Positions 11,823-23,729 of a stretch of DNA of 64,000 nucleotides are shown here, in pieces. The notes beneath the pieces are model-generated. The model was given only the letters and a program-made list of their open reading frames with translations, made no database searches and was not told where the DNA came from. The stretch comes from Tetrastigma voinierianum (Eukaryota > Streptophyta > Magnoliopsida > Vitales > Vitaceae): contig JAEQBH010000287.1 of NCBI GenBank assembly GCA_016808115.1, positions 3,038,001 through 3,102,000 on the forward strand, in the 5' to 3' direction. A program made the position numbers and the translations under genes. Numbering within the stretch: the first letter of the stretch is position 1; every line of letters begins with the position of its first letter.

Positions 11823-13911
11823 TGATGAGTCTAAAACTCATAATTTCTAAGTATATTATGAGATAAATGTTGATTTGTTTGCAGAATAGTGGATAATTAA
11901 CTCAAATTTCATTTTGTAGGAAAATACAAAGAGAAACTGAAATCTAGCAAAATCGAAGAAACTAGCTACAGCTGGAGGTCACAACTGAAAATTTAAGTCG
12001 CGATAGAAGCCTGGCAAGAATTGATTCCAAGTCACGACATCAACAAATCTCAAGCCAAGAAGAAATATAAAACTGAATAAGTGAAGTCGTGACTTCAGCT
12101 AAGGAGGTCATGGCTAAAGAAAACGTGGTCGAAACTAAAGGAAATAATCAAAGGAAGAAATTCATGTCGCGACACCACTTTGATGTCTCAACGCCAAAAG
12201 GATATGACTGATGTCGCGACACCACTTTGAGGTCGCAACAAGGATCCGTCTATGAAGCCATAGGAAAGGTATTTGCAAAAGAAAGAGGTTGCAACTAGTT
12301 TTCAAATGCAAGGGTCCATTTCATGTCGCGACACCACATGATGTCGCGACATAAAAAACAGGCACCAAAGTGCAACAAAAATAGAGTTTGAAAGGAGGTC
12401 GCAACCCCGTGAGCCAAATAAGCACTTTCCAAGAACTCGAATCATACCTTACGTGATCAAGAATAAGAATGATGTCACACCACTCAATAAAGGTCGCGAC
12501 CGGAAGAAGAGCTGAACAGAAGAAATTGAGGTTGCACACACCTTGAGGTCGCGCGACCGAAAATAGGTGGGAAGGAGGAAATTTGTTGCAACGTAGAACT
12601 GAGGTTGCAACCAGAAGAAAAGAAATGGGAAGCAAAAGAGTTTGTGACATCACCATGAGGTCGCGACATAAAATTGAAACATATGAAGGCAAGAAGACCA
12701 CCAACAGGATTGCGACCAAGAAAAAGTCACAACATGAAGTCATCATATTAAATAAAGTGGTCAGAACCTAAACCGATGTCGCGAACTCGTAAGCCGGAAG
12801 AATAGCAAGACAATGATGTCGCGACATGTAAACTGAGGTCACATCAACACCGGCGAACATCGAGCAAATGAGGTCACGACCACAAACGATGTCGCTGACC
12901 ATCGACAAAGTAGCTGCGTGACAAACTGATTGCAACTTAAAAGAAAGAAGTCGGATCGAATACAGCAATCAAGAGAAACTTATGTCGCGACATCAAATCA
13001 GGTCGACACAGACGCTGAGTCGGGCTTTTCTTCGAGTTCCACCCGGAGCATTTGGGGATTCTACCAAATTCTTTTTGATAAAGATAAATAGATAGCTTTA
13101 TAAGAGTAGTAAGTTTTTCCGTCTCTCACTACCTTAAAAGGAGAAGAAGAGGAACTCATATATTTTGTGAGTAGATTTTTATTTATTTTATTTATTTTAT
13201 TTTTATTTTTAGTTTCATTTTTCGCTTTGAACTGAATCGTGCAGACAGTAGAGCTGGATTTAGTTATATTATTTTTTCTTAGCGACACGTTTGAAAAACT
13301 TATGAAATGTAGACAAATTTCTGAATTCATTTCTTCTCGCTTATTGCAATTACAATGGCTGTGGCGGATCTGTGTTCATTTAATTTGCAATGCAAGAGAA
13401 TTTGTTACTGTTCTAAGGATTTGATTTACATTTAGTTACAGTTTTTCCTGCACAATTATGGAGAAATTAATTTGGGTTCGGTTCTTACTTAATCGGGCGC
13501 TGCTTTGAGAACTACAAGTTCCCTAATAAGTAGCACTCTAATACTACTGGCGAACGATCTTACTCCTCGATATCCGTGATACCCCTCAACGCGGACACGT
13601 AGACGGATATTCCCGAGTCGAGAAGCATTCTTTCTCGGGTTCGACTACCATTGACGAACTCGTTACTTGAGAATTCATTTTGATAAATCCCCATTCAAGC
13701 CATAAAATGAAGTCGAGGGTGTATTTAACAATATAAATAATCGTGAGAGTTCACCTTAATCTAAAGGTAAGTTCCAACCCGCATTAGCTTAGATCTAATC
13801 AGAACCGGATAAACCCATAGATATGAAGGTTGAGCTACCACTGCTGGTAGAAACATTGCGAAAATCTCAAGAAGGAAAAGCAAAAGTTCACGTCATCAGA
13901 AATGGTGTGAA
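11823..13911 (+). repeat. A/A' shared LTR, left part (split by element B)
   Basis: This copy of the A LTR starts TGATGAGTCTAAAACTCAT and runs parallel to 287-2340. It breaks at 13911, inside the block aatgg(g)tgtgaa, where element B begins. The alignment resumes exactly at 27938, so the LTR was whole before B inserted. It serves as the 3' LTR of A and the 5' LTR of A'. Confidence 0.85.
11990..13015. promoter_or_regulatory. GTCGCGAC palindrome array in second A LTR
   Basis: About eight exact GTCGCGAC copies occur (near 12166, 12214, 12323, 12341, 12492, 12659, 12820 and 12983). One expanded form, GTCGCGCGAC, lies near 12548, and many decayed copies show G-to-A or C-to-T changes inside the motif. 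Several positions match those in the first LTR, so the array is ancestral. Others are intact in one LTR and decayed in the other. Confidence 0.8.
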
Positions 13912-14229
13912 TGACAAGGCTAAAAAGTGCTATTTGAACCCTATATTAGGATAAAGTTTTGAGTGCTTTTGCGCACTAATCATGTCATTTATGCCAATTG
14001 AAGTGTTCAAGTCTTCTTAGTATCACTAATGCCATAGTTATTTTTGGTCGTTGGTGTTTTGGCACTTTGGGAGTTCAATATCGAGTCAAATGATGAATCA
14101 CAAAAGATCGATCCCAATTAGTCAGCCATCAATCATACCAAGAATCAATGAAAAACTGAAGGCAAAGTGAAGAAAAATTGATGCAGTAGAAGACAGGAGG
14201 CAATGCAGTGAAGGATCAGCAAATCCCAG

Positions 14230-14505
14230 GAATTTCGATGGGATTGCGAAAATTTCGCAAGTTTAGCGAAAATTTCGCAATCTTAGCGAAATTGGAATTT
14301 AGCGAAAATTTCGCAATCTTAGCGAAATTGGAAATTTTTGCTAGACCTGGCCACTGGCTTATGCACTGCTCCTAGCTAAAACACATTACATCACGAAAAC
14401 GCTTGCCAGCGAAATTACTGTGCTTTAGCGAACTGGGCTGGGCGCTTATGCCCGTGATTTCGCTACCTAGCGAATTTCAGCCTAGCGAAATTCACTGCCT
14501 CGTCA
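14230..14505. promoter_or_regulatory. GCGAAA/TTTCGC palindrome array in B 5' LTR
   Basis: Repeated half-sites AGCGAAA and TTTCGC(A/T) form inverted pairs such as GCGAAAATTTCGC and AGCGAAATT, together with tandem repeats of 'ttagcgaaattgg'. The block lies just upstream of the LTR TATA box, the same relative place as the GTCGCGAC array of the A/C family although the sequence is unrelated. Confidence 0.75.
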
Positions 14506-14609
14506 TGCTTTTGTATTTAATGTTAACCGACTCCAAATTTGGTGTATTACTCTATTGTCCTTTAACTTAGCCAAATTTGTAGGCTTTTGGTATTTTCATT
14601 GAGGTGGCC

Positions 14610-14617
14610 TATATAAA
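14610..14617 (+). promoter_or_regulatory. TATA box of B 5' LTR
   Basis: TATATAAA in ggccTATATAAAcccc is conserved as TATATAAG on the minus strand in both D LTRs (49782-49789 and 55422-55429) and at 61884. In the B 3' LTR it has decayed to ctatagaacc near 26950. Confidence 0.65.
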
Positions 14618-14914
14618 CCCCTCTCTTTTTTGTACATAGAGAATTTTTGGGAGAAGCAAATAATTTGGGAGGAGAAGAAATTTTGTAAGTTTTAATTTTT
14701 GTAAATAAAGTCCTGCTTAGGCCTTTGCTTTTCTCTCTCTCCTCTTTCCTTTACTTTCTTGGTCGCTAAACACCCTCTTAAGGACGACAACTCATGAGAT
14801 GTTTCGGGCTGCCTCCTTCTTGAAGAGGAAGGAAGGCCATGCGGCATATGCATGTTGTCCTCAGACCGAAGTCACGTGTATCGTGATTATGGCCCTCATC
14901 TTCAAATTAGGGGT

Positions 14915-15215
14915 TAAATAGCTTTGAATGTTATTGATTTGGCCAATACTTCCATGTTTTAGGATGCTGCATACTTAATACTAGATGTACCGTGGTTCTT
15001 TGGGGATGGTCTTTTTTACGAGCCTCTCGAAATGATATTTAAAATGTTAGGTTTCAAAATGAGGGTCAATAGCATTGAATGTTATTGATTTGGCTAATAC
15101 TTCCATAAAGCGTGATACAAAGGTATTACTTATTGCTGGGAGTGCACTGCGGGTTCATTAGATGGTCTTTACGAGCCTCCGAGATGATATTTTAATGCTA
15201 GGTTTCAACCTAAAA
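14915..15215 (+). repeat. Tandem duplication (~151 bp) in B 5' LTR
   Basis: The block ttgaatgttattgatttgg, followed by tacttccat, a 'gatggtctt' segment and tacgagcctc, occurs twice, starting at 14924 and 15075. A comparable repeat built on ttagttgcc...tttacgag occurs at 62240-62450 in another LTR of the family. The B 3' LTR does not clearly show it. Confidence 0.7.
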
Positions 15216-15656
15216 GGGCCATAGCTGCATGTTACCTCGTGTCGACTAAATAGAGTTAAGCTGTTGTGGTTAGGTTTGCTAGTTAAACAGATCCGTTCAT
15301 GCCTGACTATAGGTTGCTTGTCATAACGCGAGGATAAAAACCCGAGGATTACCTCATTTGCCCTAACTTTACCAAGTTAGTGACCTAAATCTCAAAGTTA
15401 ACTTTTTTTTTACACTTCACTTTCAAATTTTTATGAACCTCAGTTTTCAACCTATCACTGTTTTGAAGCAACTAAAGAGTCCAATAGAAAGCCTTACCTT
15501 CGTGCACTTATGCAAATCATTTTTGATGAAAACTCCATCCCTCGTGTTCGACTCCTAGACCATCACATCGCAGTGAGCTTCACTACCGTTAGTGAGGAAC
15601 TTAGGTGTATATAAATTTTGTTGATTTTAGCTCAGCCTACTGTGGCACGAATCAAA

Positions 15657-15680
15657 TGGGCGTCATTTTTTCCGGGATGG
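15657..15680 (+). other. Primer-binding site of B (tRNA-Asp type, decayed)
   Basis: TGGGCGTC...TCCGGGATGG follows the CA end of the LTR by two bases. It is a damaged form of TGGCGCCGTTGCCGGGGAT. Element D has the same site with different damage (54541-54561). The 300 bases after it, up to element E, are a leader with no ORF and a T10 run near 15803. Confidence 0.6.
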
Positions 15681-15984
15681 TGCCAAACTACTAATGGTAA
15701 GTCAGCGGTACTTGTGATCAACATCAAGGCGAAGGTAATCTTTTTACCTCTTTGTCACTCATCACAGAACTCCGCCAGCACTTAGCAAGAATCGCGACCG
15801 CTTTTTTTTTTATTCAGTTAGTTTTAATTTTTGTTAGCTAATCTACAACTTAAGCTCGTAGTTGCTCTCTTGCTTGTCTCTATAAATTTTGTAAATGTGC
15901 TTATGCAAATAAAGGATAAGAGACACACGTAGATTGCATAGAATTACATACAACTGACCTACCAGCTGAAGCGTTGTACATACT

Positions 15985-16826
15985 TGATGAAAATCAAAGC
16001 ACAAAGGATCCGTGATGCTAGAGCATTTACAACATACATTGGGAATTCAATCTTAATTTTGGAAAATTCAGATTTGGAGGCTGTGAAACCTATTTCCAAG
16101 TGTTTTGAGTTTTATTACTATTTTGATTTGGAGTTGGTTTATTTTAGAAAGATTTGTTCTCCAAGTCAAAGTAGGAGTTGCTTTATTTAATTTAGAAAGT
16201 CTGTTTTTTTAGTTAAATAGGAGTTGCTATTTCTTTTATTTAGAAAAGGTTTCGCTGCATTTGCAGGATGATTTGCAAATGATTCGCTGCTATTTCGAGC
16301 CGACGGTCGTAGATTTGGAGATGATTTGTTCTAGATTTGCGCTGACTAAGTCTGCGCATTTGCTGTAAAGCACTTTATTACTAAGCCTTGTCCTAAAATT
16401 ATATAGTTTCCTTTTTTCTCCTTCATGGATATTTAGTGTGTGTAGTAGTTTAGGAAAAAGTATGTTAGTTTCCTTTCTTGTTTTTGGCCAAATATTTACT
16501 TTCCTTGTGGTCGAATATTTAGTTTCTATTCTTCATATTTTTTTGGCCTATTTAAAGGCTTTTTATCCTTGTATTCTTCAAGTTTGAAGCATTTATGTCT
16601 GAGAGTTTCACTTCGTTCTTTTAAAGAACCTTTGAATTACCTGCTATTCCGTATGCTCATCAAGACTTATCAATCGGATCTCCATCACCGATTGTGGCGT
16701 CCTCACATATACTGCTGTTCTTGCTTCCATATATAAGCAATCATCAAGGTCATCCAACCCAAGCCGATATTAGAGCGGTTCTTCCAGCCATCTGATCACG
16801 GCCCTCACAAGTTGACTGTTCGATCA
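15985..16826 (+). repeat. E 5' LTR
   Basis: It starts TGATGAAAATC and ends GTTGACTGTTCGATCA. Blocks shared with 19027-19890 include ccaagtgttttgagttttatt, repeated gatttg(c/t) motifs, 'tggccaaatatttactttccttgtgg' and a tatttaaaggct TATA-like segment. It has decayed mostly by short gaps. Confidence 0.8.
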
Positions 16827-16828
16827 TT

Positions 16829-16848
16829 TGGTATCGTGAGCAATAGGT
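16829..16848 (+). other. Primer-binding site of E (tRNA-iMet type)
   Basis: TGGTATCgtGAGCaatagg matches the complement of the plant initiator-Met tRNA 3' end (TGGTATCAGAGC...). It follows the LTR end by two bases. This separates E from the tRNA-Asp-primed families around it. Confidence 0.7.
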
Positions 16849-17487
16849 TCTATTTTTCTCGGGCTGCCTATCTTTATTTTTATTATTTTTTTTCTTTGTC
16901 CGAACCATCTTAGTCACCGCTTTCATCCATAATTTTCTAAATCTGCCTAACCTACTCTATCTACAACCTATTATCTACTTCATCCCAAGTCCATTTTTCA
17001 TTCTCGACGGATATAATTTTTTTTATTGTCTTTTTTAGTGAACCATCCATCCAAGTAAAAAGGGAAGTAAAGGAAAAGAACTGCTGAAAAAAAAAGTCTA
17101 GAAGCCAAAAAAAAAAGAAAAAAAAAGAGGTCGAAAAAGTCGAAAAAAAAAGCCGAAAAATATATACTTTTTTTGGTATAATATCATTCGTTGTTGGAAA
17201 TCAAGTCCCACCATAGTATAAAAAAATAAATAAATAAAGCTTGAATATTTTTTATATGTTTTTGACTGAATTTTTCGAAAAATTTATTTGTTTGATTAGT
17301 TCCAAAAGAACTAAGAGAAATTCTAAGTGAAAAATACAAGAGTGGTCAGATTATTAGAAAGGAGGTGTGCCAACATATTGTGTGGAAAACACGAAATGAA
17401 TGAGTAATCATTCTTCCAAATGAAAACCCGTGAGCTGAAAGGATTTGGTAGAGGTCCTACTTTTTTTCAACCTTGTTTTTGCAGCAC

Positions 17488-18330
17488 TATGTCAAACAAC
17501 AAAGATCCGAAGGTGTGGCGGAGGTGTTGACATGAAGTTCATTATGCGTGCCTCAACTAGTTAAGCACTGAGAATGTTTAGGGCCGAATTGGAACAATTC
17601 CATGAGAGGGTGGGAGAGAAGCTTCGAAAGCACTCCACTCTAAACCCTTCCCACAGGCGTAGAAGGGAAAGGTTGCCAAGAAGAGGGGCGCGAGTAGAAG
17701 AAGAAGAGTATGACGGAGGACTTTAAAGACGAATGGTTATGGATTCATGCAGTAACAGAGGAATGGGGGAGACATAGAGAAGCTTAGAACTGTGAAGATA
17801 ATAATTTAGGAAACATTAAGATGAAGATTCCATCTTTCCAAGGAAAGAATGACTCTGAGGCATATCTTGAGTGGGAGAGGAAGGTGGAGTTGGTTTTTGA
17901 TTGTCACAATTATTTCGAAAATAAGAAGGTGAAACTCACGCCATGGTTCTGACTATGCAACAGCCAAATTCACTACTTTTTAATATGAGACTGAATAGGA
18001 GCCAAGAGTGGGAAACATGGGAAAGAGATGAAGAGGGTGATGCGAAGAGATTTGTATCAACTTACTACTACCGGGAGTCAGACAACAAGTCAGAAACCCG
18101 AGGCAAGGCAATCGTGAAGTGTAAAGGAGTATTATAAGGAGATGGAGGTTGCAATGGCTAGAGCAAATATTGAAGAAGATCGAGAGGCTACAATGGCGCA
18201 GGTTTCTGGTAGGTTTAAACAGGCAGATTCAAAAGGTGGTGGAATCTGCAAACACATGAGAGTTGGAGAATATGGTGGATACATATCAAGATCGAGAATC
18301 AAGTCGTAAGAGGAGGGACAAGACTAACAC
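17488..18330 (+). pseudogene. Element E gag (broken)
   Basis: The gag remnant is recognised by KIPSFQGKNDSEAYLEWE near 17827-17880 and the following KVELVFDCHNY segment. RFVSTYYYRE follows near 18048, then YKEMEVAMARANIEEDREATMA near 18130-18200. It is frameshifted several times. Upstream, 16850-17480 is an A/T-rich leader with long A runs (17088-17160). Downstream, 18370-18680 is a Lys/Glu-rich low-complexity tail; minus-strand Phe/Leu-rich ORFs there are shadows. Confidence 0.7.
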
Positions 18331-18689
18331 ACGCTTTCAACCTAGTCCAATTTCATCCACTTGGAAGTTGAATCACCTGAGTGAAGGAAGATAAGCCACC
18401 CAATGCCAAGCCCAAAATAGAACAAGAACAAGAGGTGACTTATTAAGGAAATCAAGACCATGATTCAAAAAGAATGAGAAAAAAAGAAAGAAAAGAAATA
18501 GAGGAAGAAAACAAAGCATGAAAGGAAAGTGATAAAGGAAAGAGAGTGAGAAAAGAAAAGAGAGTGAAAGGAAAAAAGATCTTAAAGTGAACAATGAAAA
18601 AGGAGAGAAAACAAAAAAAGATCAGGAAGTGAACGATGAACAAGAAGGGGAAACAAAAAGAAGAGAAAGCTTCTATACAAAAGATAGTG

Positions 18690-19012
18690 AACTAAAGAGT
18701 GTTTTTGCCTCTAAAGCTTATGTTTGTACTTTTGTACAAAGAGACGCTTTTGGAGACTAACGATCTTGATTCTTCGTTGCCTAGTATTTTTTCTTACTTG
18801 TTACAGGAGTTCAAGTATGTAATCCCTGAGGATAACCCTGGTGATTTGCCACCCGAGGAGACAAAAGAGCTTCAAAGCCAAGTGGAGGAATTTATTAGTC
18901 CATGTGTTATACATGTATTACTTGATCCTAAAAAGGATGGACTGTGGAGGATATGTATTTATTTTAATGCCATCAACAACATTATGGTTAAGATTCGGGG
19001 ACGAATCTTTTC
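18690..19012 (+). pseudogene. Element E pol remnant (RT fingers joined to pol C terminus)
   Basis: The frame reads through a protease-RT linker (LLQEFKYVIPEDNPGDLPPEE), then ETKELQSQVEEFI and HVLLDPKKDGLWRICI..NAINNI of the RT fingers. It then passes directly into a short tail resembling the end of such polyproteins (FGDESFRGKGE). RT palm, RNase H and integrase are missing, so one internal deletion of several kilobases is the simplest reading. Confidence 0.75.
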
Positions 19013-19026
19013 GAGGAAAGGGGGAA
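19012..19026 (+). other. Polypurine tract of E
   Basis: cgaggaaagggggaa lies directly before the TGATGA start of the E 3' LTR. It overlaps the codons of the last residues of the pol remnant, as often seen in these compact elements. Confidence 0.75.
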
Positions 19027-19890
19027 TGATGAAAATCAAAGCACAAAGGATCCGTGATGCTAGAGCATTTACAACATAAGAGCTGGGAATTCAATCTAAT
19101 TTTGGAAAATCTTGCTAGATTGGAGGTCAGGAAACCTCGGAAACACTCTAATATATTTCTATTTCCAAGTGTTTTGAGTTTTATTACTATTCTTTGATTT
19201 GGAGTTGGTTTATTTTAGAAAGATTTGTTCTCCAAGTCAAAGTAGGAGTTGCTTTATTTAATTGAAAGTCAGTTTTTTAGTTAATAGAGTTGCTATTTCT
19301 TTTATTTAGAAAAGGTTTGCTTCGTATTTACAGGATGATTTGCAATGGATTCGCTGCTATTCTTTGAAATGATTCATTGTAGATTTGAGATGATTTGTCT
19401 TAGATTTGCTGCTGATTTGTTCCAGATTTGCTAAGCACTCTATTACCAAGCCTTGTCCTAAAATTATAGTTTCCTTTTTCTCCTTCATGGATATTTTTAG
19501 TGTGTAGTAGTTTAGAAAAAAGTATGTTAGTTTCCTTTTCGTTTTTGGCCAAATATTTACTTTCCTTGTGGCCGAATATTTAGTTTCTATTCTTCCTATT
19601 TTTTTTTGCCTATTTAAAGGCTTGTTATCCTTGTATTCTTCAAGTTTGAAGCATTTATAAAATTGAGAGTTTCAATTTCTTTAGTTCTGTTAACTCCTGA
19701 ACTTATCGGTTATTCGTGGCGCTCATCAAGACTCATCAACGGACCTCCATCACCGATTGTGGCGTCCACACATACCAAGGTTCTTGCTTCATATAAGCAC
19801 CCGGGCCAAGGTCATCCATCCAAGCCGATGACATTAGGATGGTTCTTCCGAGTTTATCCATCACTGTCTCCTCAATGTTGACTCGGTTCA
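19027..19890 (+). repeat. E 3' LTR
   Basis: This is a copy of 15985-16826. It starts TGATGAAAATCAAAGC and ends near GTTGACTCGGTTCA. After it, B gag sequence resumes. Confidence 0.8.
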
Positions 19891-21330
19891 GATTAACATG
19901 GATGTCATGATCCCATACCAGGAACAGAGTCAACCAGAACCCCCATGAATCCAAATGCTTATGTAAACCATGAGGGATCAAGATCCAATTTCCTAGAGTT
20001 GCGGTCCCTCCCCGTATTTCTATTCCTCCCGTCAAGAAGGCGTGCAGAGGAGGCCATATTCGTACCCTTACTTACTATATCACAGAGGAAAATGGAAAAC
20101 CACTCATATTAGGGATTTTGAGGAGGTTTGCACTACCTTCAAGGAAGGTATGATGGACATGGATTTGTCAAGCCGAAAGCATTTCCACTCACTCCTAAGG
20201 ACAAGGCCAAGATATGGCTAAACCTATCGAGGCCTAGAACCATAAGAAATTTGGGATGAGTCATATGCACTCCCTAAGAAGTTCTTCAAAGGTTCATAAG
20301 AATTGGCCAATTTGAAAAGACAAATTTATACCTTGTTCTCATGATGGGTGAGAGATTTTACCAAGGTTGGAGAGATTTATAAAACCATCAGTGCCTCGTC
20401 CACATCACGGGTTTGACACTCGGGATGTTGGTGAACCACTCTATGATGGAATGTCCTCACTCTACGGTAAACAATTGTTGGAAACCATGTGGTGGGGGTA
20501 ACTTTTTTGAGTAAGTATCCTGACAGAAGCCCACGTGGATTTTATGAACTATGAAATAAACCCCAAAACTGGGATGAACCTAGTCTTAGGGAAGCCGAAA
20601 GATTAAAGTCATTGAACCACCAAAGGGGAGACAAGTATGCATTTCTCAAGACACAGATGAAAAGCTTAAATTGACCAACTTTAATCTCAAAAAGATCGAT
20701 GATCTGAAATGAAACCAAAGAGGAAGTCATAAAAATAAGAAATGAGTTATCCTAATTTTCGTCAATTTTCTACCAAATAATTGCCCCGAGGAGACCGCAA
20801 GAGTATGCCCATGCCTATGTTTCAAAAATAAACCACCCATGATGCTCCAGAACACTAATAACTTAATTGAGAAATTGTTCAAATTTGTCATGGAAACTAA
20901 ACCCCGCATACGCCTTCAGAGGCACAAAGAAGAATGATTCCACTTCAATACAACAGATGCCTCACTCATCTTCTGAAACAGTAAATCCTGAATTTAAGTA
21001 AGGCAGGCATATTTGTGAGAAGAACGTATTAAAATAATGTCCAAACTAGTCAGAAAATTGAAGCAGTAGAAAGTTCACTCAACAGGAAATTGGACAATAT
21101 GCATTTGAGATTTCAAATTGGCTCAATCAATAGCCAGAGTTCAGAATAGGAAGGTTCCTTCCGTGCATAACAATATCGTAGTGGTGAATGAAACAGAGAT
21201 CGACCGAGGACTTAAAATGCAAAACTGATGAAGTTGGGCGCGCTGTAAATCTCACGGCGGTAGGGAATTAAAGCCACGACAAAGCCGCTGTCACCCATTA
21301 GCGGGTCGAGCCACTTCGTGAAGAAATGTC
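19891..21330 (+). pseudogene. Element B gag (broken)
   Basis: This is an Athila/Tat-like gag. The capsid core shows FVKPKAFPL and KDKAKIWLNLSRPRTIRN near 20165-20260, followed by LKRQIYTLF-like and GLTLGMLVNHSMME-like remnants. A Glu/Lys-rich C-terminal part runs to about 21330. The same capsid motif (KAFPLDLKDKAKIWLNALRPRTIRNWEE) occurs on the minus strand in D. Stops and frameshifts are frequent. E separates this gag from its leader. Confidence 0.7.
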
Positions 21331-21559
21331 GCTGACAAGGAAGAAGTAGAGATTAGAATACCCTCCGGCTCGCGAGCAGGTGTTCCTGAAGAGTTAAAAC
21401 ATTCTCAACTAAACAGAAACAGTTCAAGAAGCATTATGGTAAGTGAAAGTCAATATTCCTCTCGATATGATTAAACAGTTCTTACTACGCAAAATTTTAA
21501 AGGATTTGTGCAATGCATAAAAAGGGTCTTAATGTAAATAAAAAGGCCTTTTAATCGAG

Positions 21560-22010
21560 CAAGTTAGTGCCATTATAGAAGAGCAAGACCTGAGTATAAG
21601 GATCCGTGACGTCCTACGATCTCGTGAATATCAAGGCACTCGCCGTGGAGAAGAATGTTAGACCGGGAGCCAGTAATCGGTTGTCAGATTCTATGTACAA
21701 GCAATTTGCCTGTGAACTAAACCCACTTCCACTCTACACTCTTCGCTCACGATGTGTCATTAAAATACCAAAAGGAATCCATTGAGGACGTTCTATAAGT
21801 GGACATTTTTACTATCCAAAAGATTTGTTGTGCTCTGATACGTAACCAGTCATAATAGACCTAATCAGCCCATCATATTGTGAGAATCGCTTCTTAGTTA
21901 CTTCAAATGCAATCATCAATTGCCGGAATGGAGTCATGCAACTCACATTTGAAGACATGTTTTTCTATTTGGGTAAAGGCATATGCACTGAGGAGGATGA
22001 TTTTTATGTC
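21560..22010 (+). pseudogene. Element B aspartic protease (broken)
   Basis: The protease remnant is shown by IKIPKGI (near 21757), an FYYPKD-like block near 21810 and the C-terminal block FLVTSNAIINCRNGVMQLTFED near 21890-21960, all in the order seen in D (52559-52110). The DLGAS active-site residues are not recognisable because the 5' half is badly damaged. Confidence 0.6.
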
Positions 22011-22179
22011 CAGATTTAGATACCATTCTCGAAGAACAGCTAACCAACAGCAAAGCAAGAGATATTAACTTCGTGAGTTAACTGATCATTTCAGGTGCAA
22101 CACGAATTTCGAAATGAGCTTAGCACAAATGAGAAGAAGAATAGAATGGCCTTGGCTGACTGGTAATGAACCCAAGGAA

Positions 22180-23720
22180 CCTCAAATAAATGAACTCAAA
22201 CCCCGCGATTTAAAGTATGCATTTTGAAGTAAAATGAGTAGTGCCCACAAATTTCTTCACAAGTAAACCACCGCACAAGAGCATAATCTCTGCACCTTCT
22301 CAAAAGAATAAGTAAGCATTGATGGAAAATTTCAATGTAAAGAACCCGTCCATTTGTACTCATCTATCTATTTAGAAAGAGGAGTCTAAAGTCATAGGGG
22401 CAACCCAATGGAGTTTGAACTCATCCACGCAGCGTAGTTCGTGTGGATGTCTTGAAATTGCTCCAAGTCGGTATCATTATCCCATTTGTGTACATGGCTA
22501 CTCCAACTCGTGTGGTGCTTAAGAAATCAGGAGGAATAACTGTGAAAACGAAGGGTAAGAATTGTCTACCCGACTACAACCAAATGAGAGTATGATAGAT
22601 TATAGAGTTCTAATGAGGTGACACGAAAAGACCACTTTCATTGCCGCTCATCGATCAACTCCTCGAAAGAGTTTTGGACACCTCTATTGCTTTTTGGATG
22701 GGTATTCGTGGTACTTCCAGATAGAAATCGCCTGGGCATCGTGAAAAGACGTTTTTATCATTCATTCGGGCACGTGATGCTATAGGAGGATGTTTCTGGC
22801 TTGCACGCCCCACCACTTTCAAAGAATGTATGCCTGCAAGAGGTTCATGACATGGTAGAGCGATAATGGAGGTGTATATGATGGATGATATTACAGATAC
22901 GGGGGCGATGCAAAGAATGCTTAACCAATTTGGTTTATTTTGCAGAGGTGTATAGATAAGAATTTGTGCTTAATCGGGAGAAAGCTCATTTTATGGTAAA
23001 CTAAGGAATTGTATTGGGGCACATTATTTCAGCAGGAATTGAAGTTGATAAAGCCAAGATCGACATTATTTCCAAATTGTCGACTCCAACAATGTGGAAA
23101 TACTAGATAATTCGCATGCAGGCTTCTACCGACTGTTCATTAGCATCTTTCAAAATCGCTAAACCCCGTATGTTTTCAGAAGGATGCCCCGTTTGGGAGA
23201 CGATTGCCAAAGAAGTTTCAAGAACTGAAATTTCCATTTGACTAACGCCCCACACTGAAAGCACCTAATTGGCGCTACCGTTTGAGGTGACGTGGTGGGA
23301 TGCAGTGATCTTGCTATAGGAGTGATTGCCAAAGAGAATGATGGGAACCTCATGTGGTGTATTATGCAAGCAAAATAATGAAGTTATCGCAGGAATTATA
23401 CCAATTGTAGAAAGAGTTGGTCGGCAAGGGTATATGCTTTAGATACTCCCATACTCTGTCAATGATAGTCATTTTTACAGATCATCTCCTGTTTCTTCAA
23501 AGAACTCCAACCAAAACAAAACGCAAAAGTAAGACTCATCCGTTGGGTTCGTTACTTCGTGAGTTCAACTTGCAAATTGTAGATAAAAAGGGGTGGAAAA
23601 TGTGGTGGCGATCATCCATTGGTTGTCGACTATAGCCCACCACACTCACAAATTAATTTATTAATGATGAATTTCGAAGAATCTCTAATGCAACTGAGAA
23701 AGCTCCCTGGTATGCCCTGT
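22180..23720 (+). pseudogene. Element B reverse transcriptase / RNase H (broken)
   Basis: RT landmarks are VVLKKSGGITV near 22512, YCFLDGYSWYFQIEIA-like near 22685-22735, the catalytic Y-M-M-D-D-I with MDD at 22881-22889, and FCRRCIDKNLCLNREKAHFMV-like near 22945-23000. Later come ASTDCSLASFKIA-like thumb remnants, an RNase H stretch near 23280-23500 and the VVDYSPPHSQIN-like spacer near 23620-23660. Frames switch often. It lies between protease and integrase in normal Ty3 order. Confidence 0.7.
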
Positions 23721-23729
23721 TTTCAATTT

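Larger units (their letters stand above)
13912..15654 (+). repeat. B 5' LTR
   Basis: The start is a degraded form of TGATTAGTGC...; it ends CTGTGGCACGAATCA. It contains the aagtgct / gcactaatcatg stem near the start, a TTTCGC/GCGAAA palindrome array (14230-14500), TATATAAA at 14610, a CT-rich leader and a direct tandem duplication of about 151 bp (14915-15215). It is homologous to 26207-27937 and to the minus-strand D LTRs. Confidence 0.85.
15985..19890 (+). mobile_element. Element E: Ty3/gypsy with most of pol deleted
   Basis: This element of 3.9 kb is nested in the leader/gag junction of B. Its LTRs are about 0.84-0.86 kb, both starting TGATGAAAATCAAAGC. The primer site resembles the complement of tRNA-iMet, and gag resembles that of plant chromovirus-type elements. 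Pol is reduced to a protease-RT linker and the very C terminus. A clear target duplication is not visible, so its end positions are uncertain by a few bases. Confidence 0.8.

Noticed and set aside
18373..18643. Phe/Leu-rich minus-strand ORFs as membrane proteins
   Set aside because: They are shadows of the Lys/Glu-rich low-complexity tail in element E (plus strand gaaaa/gagaa repeats).
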